NCBI GenBank assembly: GCA_963747425.1
Contig: CAVVFJ010000012.1
Span: 1-64,000 of the forward strand
Reading direction: 5' to 3'
DNA from: DASUPK01 sp963747425
GTDB taxonomy: Bacteria > Actinomycetota > Thermoleophilia > Solirubrobacterales > 70-9
DNA length: 64,000 nt
Both the position numbers and the translations under genes were made by a program. The notes under the pieces were generated by a model. That model ran no database searches, was not told where the DNA came from, and saw nothing but the letters and a program-made list of their open reading frames with translations. This document shows, piece by piece, positions 1-10,834 of this stretch. How positions within the stretch are numbered: position 1 is the first letter of the stretch; the number at the start of each line of letters is the position of its first letter.

Positions 1-1751
<1,751 letters not shown>

Positions 1752-1924
1752 CTCCGGAAAAGAGGCCTGCGCCAGATTCTCGCCCCGCTGGGTCACCCGC
1801 TCACCATGGCGCAGGGCGCGGTCGGATCGTGCCTGGCCGGACCGGTTTCCGTAGTTATCCACGCGTCTTGCACCGATAAGTACCGATGTGCGCGGCTTGT
1901 TCAGCTGCATAGGTTGACCGCATC

Positions 1925-3394
1925 GTGGAATCCGGGCTCTCGAGGGGGGCGCTCAGGGGGATCACGGCTGGTCTGCGCCGTGGGCGACTCGTCCTCGCCC
2001 TGGGAGCATTGGCGCTGATCGGCTCGGCCACCATGGCGGCGCCGTCCGCCTTCGCGAACACCCCGCCCACCTGTGCCGATCTGGGTCCCTTCTCCGCCTC
2101 GGCCGGTGAGGCCATACCGCTCGCGGCCGACTGCTCCGATGCGGACGGGCCCAGCGCGCTCACCTACTCCGTCGTCAGCTATCCGACGGCGGGAAGCCTG
2201 TCGGTGTCGGGGGATCCCAGCATCGGGACGGCCACCTACACGTCCTACCTCGGCTTCAGCGGGACGGACACCTTCACCTACCGGGCGTTCGACGGCGTCG
2301 ATTACTCCAACACGGCGACCGTCACGCTGGACATCACCGGGCCTTCGACCACGAACCAGCCGCCGTCATGTCCCGATGCGAGCGCGTTCGTGCCGAGTGA
2401 CGGCTCCGTCGACATCTTCGCCAACTGCACCGACCCCGAGAACGACCCGATCTCCTACGGCTGCTGCAGCCCGGGCGTAACCGGCGGCACCCTGCAGTTC
2501 CTGTCTGCGAGCAGCGTCCGCTACACGCCGAATCCCGGCACGACCACGGACAGCTTCGGTTACTCCGCCCACGACAGCGCCCACCCGTTCAGCAGCGTCC
2601 CCGCCACCGTCCAGATCACGGTTACGAGCCCGGGCGCCGGCACCTTCGACACGGCCCCCGACGCGACGCCGACCGACCCCTACGTCGCCTCCCTGACCAC
2701 CACCCAGCCGGGGCCGGTGACCATCGACACGCGAGCGGTGACCGCGACGCCCCCCACCGGGTTCTTCCTGCTCAACCAGGAGTTCGACATCACCGCCCCG
2801 CCCGCGCTCGATGCCGACCACCCGCTCCAGCTCGTCTTCACCATCGACGCCTCCAGCGCGCCCGCCGGCCCGGTCACCGTCTTCCGCGACGGGGTCCCGA
2901 TCGCCGATTGCGCCGACCAGAGCGGCACCGCGAACCCCGACCCGTGCGTGAAGGGAGCGGTCACCGACGCGAACGGAGACCTGCAGATCACCGCGCTCAG
3001 CACGCACGCCAGCGTCTGGAGGTTCGGCGTCCCGAGCGTGGTCCCCTACGACTTCGGCGGCTTCTTCGCGCCGGTCGACAACCCGCCCGTGCTGAACGCC
3101 GTCAAGGCCGGGCAGGCCGTGCCCGTCAAGTTCACCCTGCACGGGGATCAGGGCCTGGACGTGCTGGCGAGCGGATATCCCAAGTCCCAGACGATCGCCT
3201 GTGATTCCGATCAGCAGGTCGATGGGATCGAGTCCACGGTCACGGCGGGGTCGAGCGGCCTCTCCTACGACGCGGCGAGCGACCAGTACACCTACGTCTG
3301 GAAGACCGACAAGAGCTGGGCGAAGTCCTGCCGCCAGCTGGTCGTGAAGCTGGACGACGGCACCACGCACCGGGCCAACTTCAGCCTCAAGTAG
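1925..3394 (+). CDS. Secreted Ig-like/cadherin-like repeat protein with C-terminal PxKF-type domain
   Basis: A 489-residue exported protein from a GTG start. Residues about 20-45 form a signal peptide (LVLALGALALIGSATM, then AFANTPP as probable cleavage region). Two cadherin-like/Big_9-type modules follow (about 48-138 and 145-235), with the acidic DADGPSALTYSV and DPENDPISYG calcium-site-like patterns. A beta-rich middle segment runs to about 375. The last ~115 residues have the PVKFTLHGDQGLDVL signature, the PxKF domain common at the C-terminus of actinobacterial surface proteins. There is no sortase motif or TM anchor, so it is probably released or bound non-covalently at the cell surface. 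No clear Shine-Dalgarno sequence precedes the GTG. The ligand is unknown. Confidence 0.8.
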   Translation: MESGLSRGALRGITAGLRRGRLVLALGALALIGSATMAAPSAFANTPPTCADLGPFSASAGEAIPLAADCSDADGPSALTYSVVSYPTAGSLSVSGDPSIGTATYTSYLGFSGTDTFTYRAFDGVDYSNTATVTLDITGPSTTNQPPSCPDASAFVPSDGSVDIFANCTDPENDPISYGCCSPGVTGGTLQFLSASSVRYTPNPGTTTDSFGYSAHDSAHPFSSVPATVQITVTSPGAGTFDTAPDATPTDPYVASLTTTQPGPVTIDTRAVTATPPTGFFLLNQEFDITAPPALDADHPLQLVFTIDASSAPAGPVTVFRDGVPIADCADQSGTANPDPCVKGAVTDANGDLQITALSTHASVWRFGVPSVVPYDFGGFFAPVDNPPVLNAVKAGQAVPVKFTLHGDQGLDVLASGYPKSQTIACDSDQQVDGIESTVTAGSSGLSYDAASDQYTYVWKTDKSWAKSCRQLVVKLDDGTTHRANFSLK

Positions 3395-3402
3395 AGCGCG
3401 GA

Positions 3403-3431
3403 GCGTGAGCCGGATTGGCTCCGGCTCACGC
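3403..3431. terminator. Perfect 11-bp hairpin between convergent genes
   Basis: GCGTGAGCCGG, a 7-nt loop, then CCGGCTCACGC. It lies 9 bp after the stop of the Ig-like protein gene and just before the stop of the convergent SnoaL-like gene. It has no real U tract on either strand, so it may be a bidirectional or Rho-assisted terminator. Confidence 0.5.
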
Positions 3432-3439
3432 CATTGCGG

Positions 3440-3826
3440 TCAGCCGAGTGCCTCGACGGCCGTTGCCGTGTCGCCGTAGAACTCGGCGCGGGTGATCTCG
3501 CCGCCATCGACCGTGTAGAGCCAGATCGAGTCGCCGCTGAGCTCGTTGCCGCTCTTCGTCTTGCCCACGCCCGAGACCGTGACAACGACGTGGCCGCCGT
3601 CGGCCTCGAGGAACTCCTTCGGCTGAGGATTCACCTCCTCGAAGTTGGACAGGAACTTGCCGATCATCTCCTTGAATCCGTCCGGGCCGGTGTAGGTACC
3701 GCCCCACGGCAGGCTCTCGGGGATGACGATCTCGGCTGAGTCGCTCGTCGTCGCCGTCGCGGCGTCCATGTCGCCCTTCGCGAAGGCATCCCAGCCATCC
3801 TTGACTGTGTCTGCATTTGCGCCCAT
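3440..3826 (-). CDS. SnoaL-like / NTF2-fold protein
   Basis: 128 residues, typical of single-domain SnoaL-like (nuclear transport factor 2 fold) proteins. The pattern is an N-terminal helix (VKDGWDAFAKGDMDAA), a conserved P-W-GG-Y-G segment (ESLPWGGTYTGPDGFKEM) and a C-terminal strand pair with D-G-GEI-RAEFYGDT. The family includes isomerases, cyclases and many proteins of unknown ligand, so no substrate can be assigned. The start is supported by AAGGAGAG seven bases upstream of the ATG. It is the last of a series of small minus-strand genes (5137 down to 3440). Confidence 0.8.
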   Translation of the reverse strand: MGANADTVKDGWDAFAKGDMDAATATTSDSAEIVIPESLPWGGTYTGPDGFKEMIGKFLSNFEEVNPQPKEFLEADGGHVVVTVSGVGKTKSGNELSGDSIWLYTVDGGEITRAEFYGDTATAVEALG

Positions 3827-3988
3827 TGCTCTCTCCTTCGGGTCGCGCCCCTTGTTGTCGGAGCACCGGCCCCGCAGTCAAATCAGTGGCCCCCATCTCG
3901 CGCCTCGTGGCAATCGCGCCGTTGGTGGCTTTCCGGTGGGGAGTGAGCTGCTTGGCCGCAGGGCCAGCCTCTATCGACAGTACTCCTA

Positions 3989-4216
3989 TTAGGCGCCGCG
4001 GGCGAGGATCGTGGCGATCACGCCGAGGAAGCCGACCATCTGCACAGAGATCATCGTGATCCAGGCACGTGTCATTGTCTGACGGAGCTCGCGAATGTCG
4101 CTGTCAACGCGCTCGAAGCCGCTCCGCATCGACTCGGCCAGGTCATCGAGTCGCTCGTCGGTCCATGTGGCGCGGGGCACGTCACCAGGGTAGACCGTGG
4201 GACGCTCCTCAGCCAC
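3989..4216 (-). CDS. Small membrane protein with coiled-coil and C-terminal TM segment
   Basis: 75 residues from a GTG start. Residues about 18-48 are a charged amphipathic helix (DDLAESMRSGFERVDSDIRE), probably coiled coil. Residues about 50-72 form one transmembrane helix (ITMISVQMVGFLGVIATILA). It overlaps the upstream gene (4209-4634) by 8 bp, so the two are probably cotranslated. A decayed relative with the same GFxRVD...DIRxL and MxxGxxGVI patterns is found at 7730-7947. Function unknown; DUF1640-like or phage-type small coiled-coil membrane proteins look similar in architecture only. Confidence 0.6.
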   Translation of the reverse strand: MAEERPTVYPGDVPRATWTDERLDDLAESMRSGFERVDSDIRELRQTMTRAWITMISVQMVGFLGVIATILARGA

Positions 4217-4634
4217 GACTTGCCCGGACCCGCTCCACGACCGTCTGCGCCCGGCGCGAGATCCCGGCCGGGGTGTAGCGGAAGGGGCGGCAGCGACCGC
4301 GGTGATACGGGAACCTCGAGGCCTCCCGCGGTCCCAGGACGAGGTCGATGACCCGGCCCGAGGGGTCGAGCAGCCACCAGTGGCTCTTGCCGCGGTAGCG
4401 CAGCTGCATCGGGCGCAGGCCGGCGTCCCAGCCGCCGGCGAGGTGGAAGTAGGCCTCGGCCGCGACGTAGGCGAAGCCGTCGAAGCGGCCGAAGCCGCTG
4501 CGGTACCGATCCTGGGCGAGCTCGTCGGTGAGGGCCGCCTGGACCTCCCGCTTGAGCTTGTCCGCGGGCGCCAGGCGGACCACAGACCGCCCGGCGCCCG
4601 CGGAGGGCTGGCGCTTCGCGCTGGAGGGACTCAC
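4209..4634 (-). CDS. Hypothetical protein with SHWWLLDPSGRVIDL motif
   Basis: 141 residues, not recognised as a named family. The central part contains AYVAAEAYFHLAGGWDAG followed by a SHWWLLDPSGRVIDLVLG motif. This resembles small proteins, several of them phage-borne, in which a His-Trp pair precedes a G-x-V-x-D-x-T/L strand; that similarity is by eye only. The N-terminus is basic and disordered, and there is no signal or TM segment. The start is placed at the ATG just after the zinc-ribbon gene stop. It overlaps the following small membrane protein gene by 8 bp. Confidence 0.55.
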   Translation of the reverse strand: MSPSSAKRQPSAGAGRSVVRLAPADKLKREVQAALTDELAQDRYRSGFGRFDGFAYVAAEAYFHLAGGWDAGLRPMQLRYRGKSHWWLLDPSGRVIDLVLGPREASRFPYHRGRCRPFRYTPAGISRRAQTVVERVRASRG

Positions 4635-4675
4635 TGCCGCCCTAAGGCAGCGGCGCGGGAACTTCTCCCCTCAGA

Positions 4676-4910
4676 TCAGCGGGCCTGGGCGGAGAGCGGG
4701 TGCCCGTTCGTCGGGCCCGTGTGCTGCTCGACCATCACCCGGAACGCGTCCGTCGCCTGGGGGCCCCAGAGGGCCGAGTAGCAGGGCTCGCAGAGGAGCT
4801 CGCCGGCGGGGGTCTGTCCGGGCGCTGGTGAAGACCTCGGTCAGGCATTGGGCGCAGTGCTGCCGCATGGCCTTGATATCGGCCGCGAGCAGGGATTTCG
4901 TTAGCGCCAC
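4676..4910 (-). CDS. Small zinc-ribbon protein (one apparent +1 frameshift)
   Basis: The N-terminal half reads MALTKSLLAADIKAMRQHCA with a CAQC pair. The reading frame then breaks in a run of five G (4808-4812 on the plus strand). With one base of that run removed, the protein continues AGELLCEPCYSALWG and ends PLSAQAR at 4676. The result is a ~77-residue protein with two CxxC pairs, a typical small zinc ribbon. Read without correction, the second CxxC is lost, which argues that the extra base is an error. Function unknown. Confidence 0.55.
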
Positions 4911-4927
4911 CGGCCCATTTGGACGAT

Positions 4928-5137
4928 TCAGCCCATGGGCCAGGCCGGCCCCCCTTCCCGTGCCAGCCGCCGCAGACCACGACGCAGTTGCCGCTCCTCA
5001 TCGGAGCCCTGCAGGTGGGTGGTCCTGACGGTCACCGCCCGGCGCCCGGGGTAGATCGACTCGCTGACGTTCCGCAGAAGGACGCCGCCTTCGTCGCGGT
5101 CCGCGTCCTCGCTTCCGCCTGCCTCTTCCTCTCGCAT
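4928..5137 (-). CDS. Hypothetical 69-residue basic protein
   Basis: Short soluble protein with an acidic N-terminus (EEEAGGSEDADRDEGG) and a basic C-terminus (EERQLRRGLRRLAREGG). No recognised domain. It is kept because a strong ribosome-binding site (AAGGAGGG) lies nine bases upstream of the ATG and it heads the small minus-strand gene series. The middle (VSESIYPGRRAVTVRTTHL) looks like a beta strand pair. Confidence 0.45.
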   Translation of the reverse strand: MREEEAGGSEDADRDEGGVLLRNVSESIYPGRRAVTVRTTHLQGSDEERQLRRGLRRLAREGGPAWPMG

Positions 5138-5248
5138 CCCAGATCCCTCCTTGGATCGCTTGCCGGCTCATGAGGGGCATGCCCGGATCGCAGCCGTTTA
5201 TGCCTGGACCGGATTGGCGGCAGGCCCGCTTGGGTAGGGTGGCTCGCA

Positions 5249-6241
<993 letters not shown>

Positions 6242-6395
6242 CCGGGCGGGGTAATCCCCAGGCGCAATTCGGGAATTTCTACGGATGCGGGGCATCCGGA
6301 GGCCGACCTAGTGTTTGGCCCAATCGGCGTGGCCAGCAGAGGGGCGCATGGGTAGGGGACTCGCCTGGGGAACTACATACCTAAGGAGGGAATTG

Positions 6396-7016
6396 ATGTC
6401 GAATTCGCTGCGGCGCCTCGCGCCGCTGACGGGGATCGTCTTCGCGGCATTGCTCGTGGTGACCTTCGCCAGCCCGAGCACGCCCGACGTCCATGCCACG
6501 GGCGTCGAGGTGATCAACCACTACAAGGACCACCACAACGCCCACCTCATCGGCGACCTCGCCGGAGGCCTCGGCGTGGTCTTCTTCCTCTTCTTCATCT
6601 CCTCCCTGCGGAGCTTCTTCCGCGACAAGGAAGGCGCGGACGGCCTCTCCAGGGCGGCGTTCGCGGGCGGAATCCTGATCGCCGTCGGAGGGGCGATCTT
6701 CACCAGCCTCGACGTCGCCCTGATCGACGCCCGGAACGACATCACCCCGCAGGCAGCTCAGGCGATCAACGTGCTCAGCAACGATTTCTTCTTCCCGTTC
6801 GAGATCGGGCTGGTCGTGTTCGCGCTCTGCATCGGCCTGGCGATCATCGCCTCCGCCGCGCTGCCCAAGTGGCTCGGCTGGGTGATGGTCGTGATCGGGG
6901 TCATCGCCCTCACACCGGTCGGGTTCTTCGCGTTCTTCGTGGTCCTGCTCTGGTCTGCGATCGTCGCGATCCTGATCTACCGCCGCAGCGGCGCCCCCGC
7001 GGCGGCCACCGCATAG
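6396..7016 (+). CDS. DUF4386-like polytopic membrane protein
   Basis: 206 residues with about six hydrophobic segments (IVFAALLVVTFA; LAGGLGVVFFLFFIS; AAFAGGILIAVGGAIF; FEIGLVVFALCIGLAII; WLGWVMVVIGVIAL; FFAFFVVLLWSAIVAILIY). Its length and topology resemble small DUF4386-type or generic integral membrane proteins. The start is fixed by a strong AAGGAGGG, giving ATG at 6396; an upstream ATG at 6315 has no such site. No catalytic motif is seen and the function is unknown. It converges on the hydrolase gene ending at 7026. Confidence 0.7.
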   Translation: MSNSLRRLAPLTGIVFAALLVVTFASPSTPDVHATGVEVINHYKDHHNAHLIGDLAGGLGVVFFLFFISSLRSFFRDKEGADGLSRAAFAGGILIAVGGAIFTSLDVALIDARNDITPQAAQAINVLSNDFFFPFEIGLVVFALCIGLAIIASAALPKWLGWVMVVIGVIALTPVGFFAFFVVLLWSAIVAILIYRRSGAPAAATA

Positions 7017-7025
7017 GGACCGAGC

Positions 7026-7700
7026 CTAAGCGGCGGCCAGGCGGTCGAGGAGCCCGGCGAGAGCGTCGGGCTCCTCGACCATCGGGAAATGGCCGCCCGG
7101 GATCTCGATCGGCTCGACTCCGAGCAGTTCGCGCGCCATGAACCGCTCCCACTCCGGCTCGAAGAGCTCGTCATCGGTGGCGTAGATGAGGACGACCGGG
7201 TTGCCGGGAGGGGCGTCAAGCGGATACTCGTCCCGTGGCATCGCCATCGGCCGCAGCCGGCCGGCCAGCATGCTGTTCCTCGGCGGCGGCACGCGCCCGT
7301 AGAGCGCCTTCAGCGCCACGCCCTCGGCCCAGACGCTGGTGCCGTCGGGCGCGGTCTCCGGCCATGGGATCCCCTCGCGGAAGGCGTCCGGCGCACCGGG
7401 CGGCGGCTCGAATCCGCCCAGCCTCGGACACAGGTGCACGAGCAGTGAGTCCGGTTTCGCCGCCGCGACCAGCGACGAGTAGGCGGTTCCCTGGGAGTGG
7501 CCGACGATGACCAGCGGACCCTCGACGCCGTCGAGCGCCTCGAGCGCCGGGCGGATGCGCTCGTCGAAGCCGGCGTCGGGATCATGCAGCGGCAGGTCGG
7601 GCGCCAGGACGTCATGGCCGCGCTCCTCCAGCAGCGGTGTCAGCTCATCCCAACAGGAGGGCTCGTGCCAGGCGCCGTGGATCAGGCAGAAGGTGGCCAT
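7026..7700 (-). CDS. Alpha/beta-fold hydrolase (AB_hydrolase_6 type)
   Basis: 224-residue cytosolic alpha/beta hydrolase. The catalytic triad is inferred as S69 in the nucleophile elbow GHSQG, an Asp near 178 in YATDDELF, and H204 in GGHFPMVEEP. The N-terminus CLIHGAWHEPSCWDEL is the oxyanion-hole region of the small esterase-like group that includes plant methylesterases and many actinobacterial paralogs. Substrate unknown. No strong Shine-Dalgarno sequence precedes the ATG. It is convergent with the membrane protein gene at 6396. Confidence 0.82.
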   Translation of the reverse strand: MATFCLIHGAWHEPSCWDELTPLLEERGHDVLAPDLPLHDPDAGFDERIRPALEALDGVEGPLVIVGHSQGTAYSSLVAAAKPDSLLVHLCPRLGGFEPPPGAPDAFREGIPWPETAPDGTSVWAEGVALKALYGRVPPPRNSMLAGRLRPMAMPRDEYPLDAPPGNPVVLIYATDDELFEPEWERFMARELLGVEPIEIPGGHFPMVEEPDALAGLLDRLAAA

Positions 7701-7729
7701 CGCGTGGCAGGAGCAGCCGATGTGCCGGT

Positions 7730-7947
7730 TGCGAGATGGTGTCGATCACGCCGATCAGGCCGACGAGCATCGCGCCGCCTACACGGCAGCATGACCAAGC
7801 GAAGGTCATCGATCACGCCGCGAAGGTCAGCGAATTCATGGCGCATTTCCGTCGTGAGATCACGGATGTCCTGTCGACTCGAGCGAAGCCATGCCGCATC
7901 GCAGTGGCCAGCTCCTCCTGACGATCGATCAGATCCAGGCCGCTCAT
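7730..7947 (-). pseudogene. Decayed paralog of the 3989-4216 coiled-coil membrane protein
   Basis: Reading minus-strand frames in turn gives MSGLDLIDRQEELATAMRHG followed by FARVD. A frame change leads to QDIRDLTTEMRHEFADLRG, and a second frame change to MLVGLIGVIDTI. This order (GFxRVD, DIRxL, then a hydrophobic MxxGxxGVI segment) repeats that of the intact gene at 3989-4216. One shift is a loss and one a gain of a base, and the normal stop is missing, so this looks like genuine decay rather than the single-insertion pattern seen elsewhere in the window. Confidence 0.5.
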
Positions 7948-8020
7948 TACCATGCCCGAAGTAGGCTACAGCGACGATCCCTACAGAACTGAGCCAAGGT
8001 CGCAAGTAACCGGGCAAAGA

Positions 8021-8050
8021 AAAGGCCCGCCGGAGCGGGCCCTTTCCAAG
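8021..8050 (-). terminator. Rho-independent-like terminator of the cold-shock gene
   Basis: AAAGGCCCGC, loop CGGA, then GCGGGCCCTTT. On the minus strand the hairpin ends in a short T/C-rich tract about 25 bp beyond the csp stop. Confidence 0.7.
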
Positions 8051-8071
8051 GTTCAGAAGCTTGGGGCTCCC

Positions 8072-8278
8072 TTACGCGACCTGCTTCACGCCGGTCGCAG
8101 CCGGGCCCTTCGGGCCGGCCTCTGTCTCGTACTCGACCTTCGCGCCCTCTTCGAGCGAACGGTAGCCGTCGCCCTCGATCGAGCTGAAGTGAACGAAGAC
8201 ATCGTTCGAGCCATCGTCGGGTGTGATGAACCCATAGCCCTTGTCATTGCTGAACCACTTGACGGTTCCGGTAGGCAT
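8072..8278 (-). CDS. csp: Cold-shock protein (CspA family)
   Basis: 68-residue single cold-shock domain, a five-stranded OB fold that binds single-stranded RNA/DNA and acts as an RNA chaperone. RNP1 (KGYGFIT) and RNP2 (VFVHFSSI) are intact. The ATG at 8278 has AGGAGGCG just upstream. The segment 8279-8402 between it and the upstream methyltransferase gene is long enough for a regulated 5' leader, as in cspA, though I cannot show one. It contains the palindrome GCCGGTA-G-TACCGGC at 8352-8366, which may instead terminate the upstream gene. Confidence 0.95.
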   Translation of the reverse strand: MPTGTVKWFSNDKGYGFITPDDGSNDVFVHFSSIEGDGYRSLEEGAKVEYETEAGPKGPAATGVKQVA

Positions 8279-8402
8279 CTCGCCTCCTCTTAACTGTGCT
8301 GCGAACGCGAGGAAGCTGAGAAGCAACAACGCGAGCGCTACGCACACCTTTGCCGGTAGTACCGGCCTAACGCGCGGGACGGTAGCAGCCTGGGAGACGG
8401 AA

Positions 8403-9647
8403 CTACTGAGCGGCGCCCAGACGACATAGCACTTGATAGACCGACGTGAAGTCGATCTCGAAGCCGTTGCGGGCGGCGCGCAGGTAGAGCCGCCAGACGC
8501 GGAGCCGCTCGGGGCCGGCCAGCTCCTCGGCGCGCTCGATGTTGTCGTCGAGATTCCGGATCCAGTGGCGCAGCGTCTCCGCGTAGTCGGACCCGAACTC
8601 CTCGACGTGCTGCGCGATGAAGCCCGCCCGCTCCAGCGCCAGGATCACGCGGGAGACCTGGAGCGTCTCGCCGTCGGGGAAGACGTAGCGCTCGGAGAAC
8701 GCGCCGCCCTCGACGCTGCCGTGGCGCAGCCGCGAGATGCCGTGGTTGAGCAGCCGCCCGCCCGGCGCGAGCATCGAGGCGAGCTGCTCGGCGTAGCGGT
8801 CGATCTGCGCCTCGCCGACGTGCTCCACCATCCCGATCGAGGCGACCGCGTCGAAGTTCTCCCCGGCCAGCTCGCGGTAGTCCTGGACGCGGATCTCGAC
8901 CCTGTCCGAGAGACCGGCGTCCGCCACTCGCTTGCGCGCAAGCTCCGCCTGGTTCTGGGACAGGGTGATGCCGACGGCCTCGACGCCGTGGCGCTTTGCC
9001 GCGTGCATCACGAAGCTGCCCCAGCCGCAGCCGACGTCCAGCACGCGCTGGCCGGGCTGAAGACCGAGCTTGCTGCAGACCAGCTCGAGCTTCGCCTCCT
9101 GAGCCTGCTCGAGGGTGGCCGGCTCGTCACGGGTGAGGATCCCCTTGCGTTTCGGCACGCGCGAGAAGAAGGCGCAGGAGTAGGTCATCGAGGGATCGAG
9201 GAAGAGCGAGAAGAACTCGTTGCCGACGTCGTAGTGATGGCGGACGGCCTCGCGGTCGCGCTTGGTGGTGTGCTTGCGGCCGCGGAGGTGGAGCTCGGCC
9301 TTGGGCGCCGGAGGCGGGCGGTGGACGCCGGCCGCGCGCAGCGCGGCGGTGATCAGGCGGGCCTTGGCCGCAGCCCCGACGGGAGGCGGCTGCCAGTCGT
9401 TGAGCAATCCGATCACCGCGTCCATGTCGTCGACCTCGATCGCGCCGGAGACATAGGCGCGGCCCAGGCCGAGCTGCCCGGGCGCGGCGACGGCGTAGGC
9501 GATCGCCTCCTTGGAGCGCGCCTTGAAGGTCGGGCCACCACCATTTGCGCTGGTCGAAGGGACCTTCGATCCGTCCCAGAGCTCGATGGTGAACGGCCGC
9601 TCGGGGAAGGCGCGCTCGATCTCCTTGACGAGTGGCTCGGTCGGCAT
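8403..9647 (-). CDS. Cyclopropane-fatty-acyl-phospholipid synthase family methyltransferase
   Basis: 414-residue SAM-dependent enzyme that methylates or cyclopropanates the double bond of unsaturated acyl chains in membrane phospholipids. Visible motifs are AVRHHYDVGNEFF (136-146), SMTYSCAFF (153-161), the SAM loop VLDVGCGWGSF (202-212) and IGMVEHVGE. The length fits CFA synthases; UfaA1-like fatty-acid C-methyltransferases are close relatives and cannot be excluded. It is divergent from the acyl-CoA desaturase gene at 9808, so a desaturase and a double-bond-modifying enzyme share one ~160-bp control region. Confidence 0.9.
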   Translation of the reverse strand: MPTEPLVKEIERAFPERPFTIELWDGSKVPSTSANGGGPTFKARSKEAIAYAVAAPGQLGLGRAYVSGAIEVDDMDAVIGLLNDWQPPPVGAAAKARLITAALRAAGVHRPPPAPKAELHLRGRKHTTKRDREAVRHHYDVGNEFFSLFLDPSMTYSCAFFSRVPKRKGILTRDEPATLEQAQEAKLELVCSKLGLQPGQRVLDVGCGWGSFVMHAAKRHGVEAVGITLSQNQAELARKRVADAGLSDRVEIRVQDYRELAGENFDAVASIGMVEHVGEAQIDRYAEQLASMLAPGGRLLNHGISRLRHGSVEGGAFSERYVFPDGETLQVSRVILALERAGFIAQHVEEFGSDYAETLRHWIRNLDDNIERAEELAGPERLRVWRLYLRAARNGFEIDFTSVYQVLCRLGAAQ

Positions 9648-9807
9648 GTCCCGACCCTAGTACCTCGCGAGATTCAGGTCCTGTTAGGGATACCGAATTA
9701 CTCACCACAGGCTTAGGAAATGGCGCTAGGGTCCGTTTCCCCCGGGACTCGAGTCGCGACGACGAGAGTCGGAATCGGCTCGGTCAGGACCAACAAAGGA
9801 GATCCAC

Positions 9808-10816
9808 ATGTCGGACGCTGCCGCTGGCGTCACAGCGCCCCCCACCGGCCCGCCGACAACGGCGGCGCCGTCTGTTCCCTCACCTACTCGTAAGCGCGTA
9901 CCCCGTGCGGACGACATCCAGCCGGTGGCGCACGAGACCCGCGACCGGATCATCACCGGCCTGCTCACCGTGATCCCCTTCCTGATGCTCGGCTTCGTCG
10001 TCTGGCAGCTCGCGGGCAGCTGGCTGCACTGGAGCGACCTGGTCGTCTTCGCGATCGTCTACATCCCGTACCGGGCTCGGCATCACCGTCGGCTTCCACC
10101 GCCTCTTCACGCACCGGAGCTTCAAGACCGGCCCGATTCTGCGCGGCGTGATCGGCGCGCTCGGCTCGGCCGCCATCGAGGGCCCGATGATCTCCTGGGT
10201 CGCCGACCACCGCAAGCACCACGCCTTCTCCGACCAGGAGGGCGATCCCCACAGCCCGCACGTCGGGCATGGTGAGGGCGTCTGGGCGCAGTTCAAGGGC
10301 TTCTTCCACGCGCACCTGGGCTGGCTCTTCATCCACACGCAGCGCGGCTCCAAGACGCGCTTCGCACCCGACCTGCTCAAGGACCCCGTGGCGCGCTTCA
10401 TCGACAAGACCTTCGTCTTCTGGGCGCTGATCGGCCTGGCCGTGCCGTTCGGGCTCGGCGTCGCCATCGGCGGCACCGTGCTCGCCGGCGTCACCGGCCT
10501 GCTCTGGGGAGGCGCGGTGCGGATCTTCGTCCTGCACCACGTCACCTACTCGATCAACTCGCTCTGCCACATGTTCGGCAAGCGGGACTTCGAGACGACC
10601 GACGAGTCGCGGAACCTGGCCTGGCTGGCCATCCCGACGTTCGGCGAAGCCTGGCACAACAGCCACCACGCCTTCCCGACCTCGGCCGTGCACGGGATGA
10701 AGGCCCGGCAGATGGACCCGTCCGCCGCGGTGATCTGGTCGCTCGAGAAGCTCGGTCTCGCCTGGGACGTCGTGCGGATCGCGCCGGACCGCCAGGCCGC
10801 CAAGGCCGCCGCCTGA
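9808..10816 (+). CDS. Acyl-CoA (delta-9-type) fatty acid desaturase, one apparent frameshift
   Basis: Membrane di-iron desaturase introducing a cis double bond into acyl chains. All three histidine boxes are present once the frame is repaired: HRLFTH, DHRKHH and WHNSHHAF. The frame breaks at the T at 10069, in the end of IVYIP; deleting that base gives a continuous IVYIPTGLGITVGFHRLFTH and a ~335-residue protein. The start at 9808 has AAAGGAGATCC just upstream. Two hydrophobic hairpins (LLTVIPFLMLGFVVW; FWALIGLAVPFGLGVAIGG) anchor it. It supplies the likely substrate type for the divergent CFA-like enzyme. Confidence 0.88.
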
Positions 10817-10834
10817 CCGAATAGGGTCAGCCAA

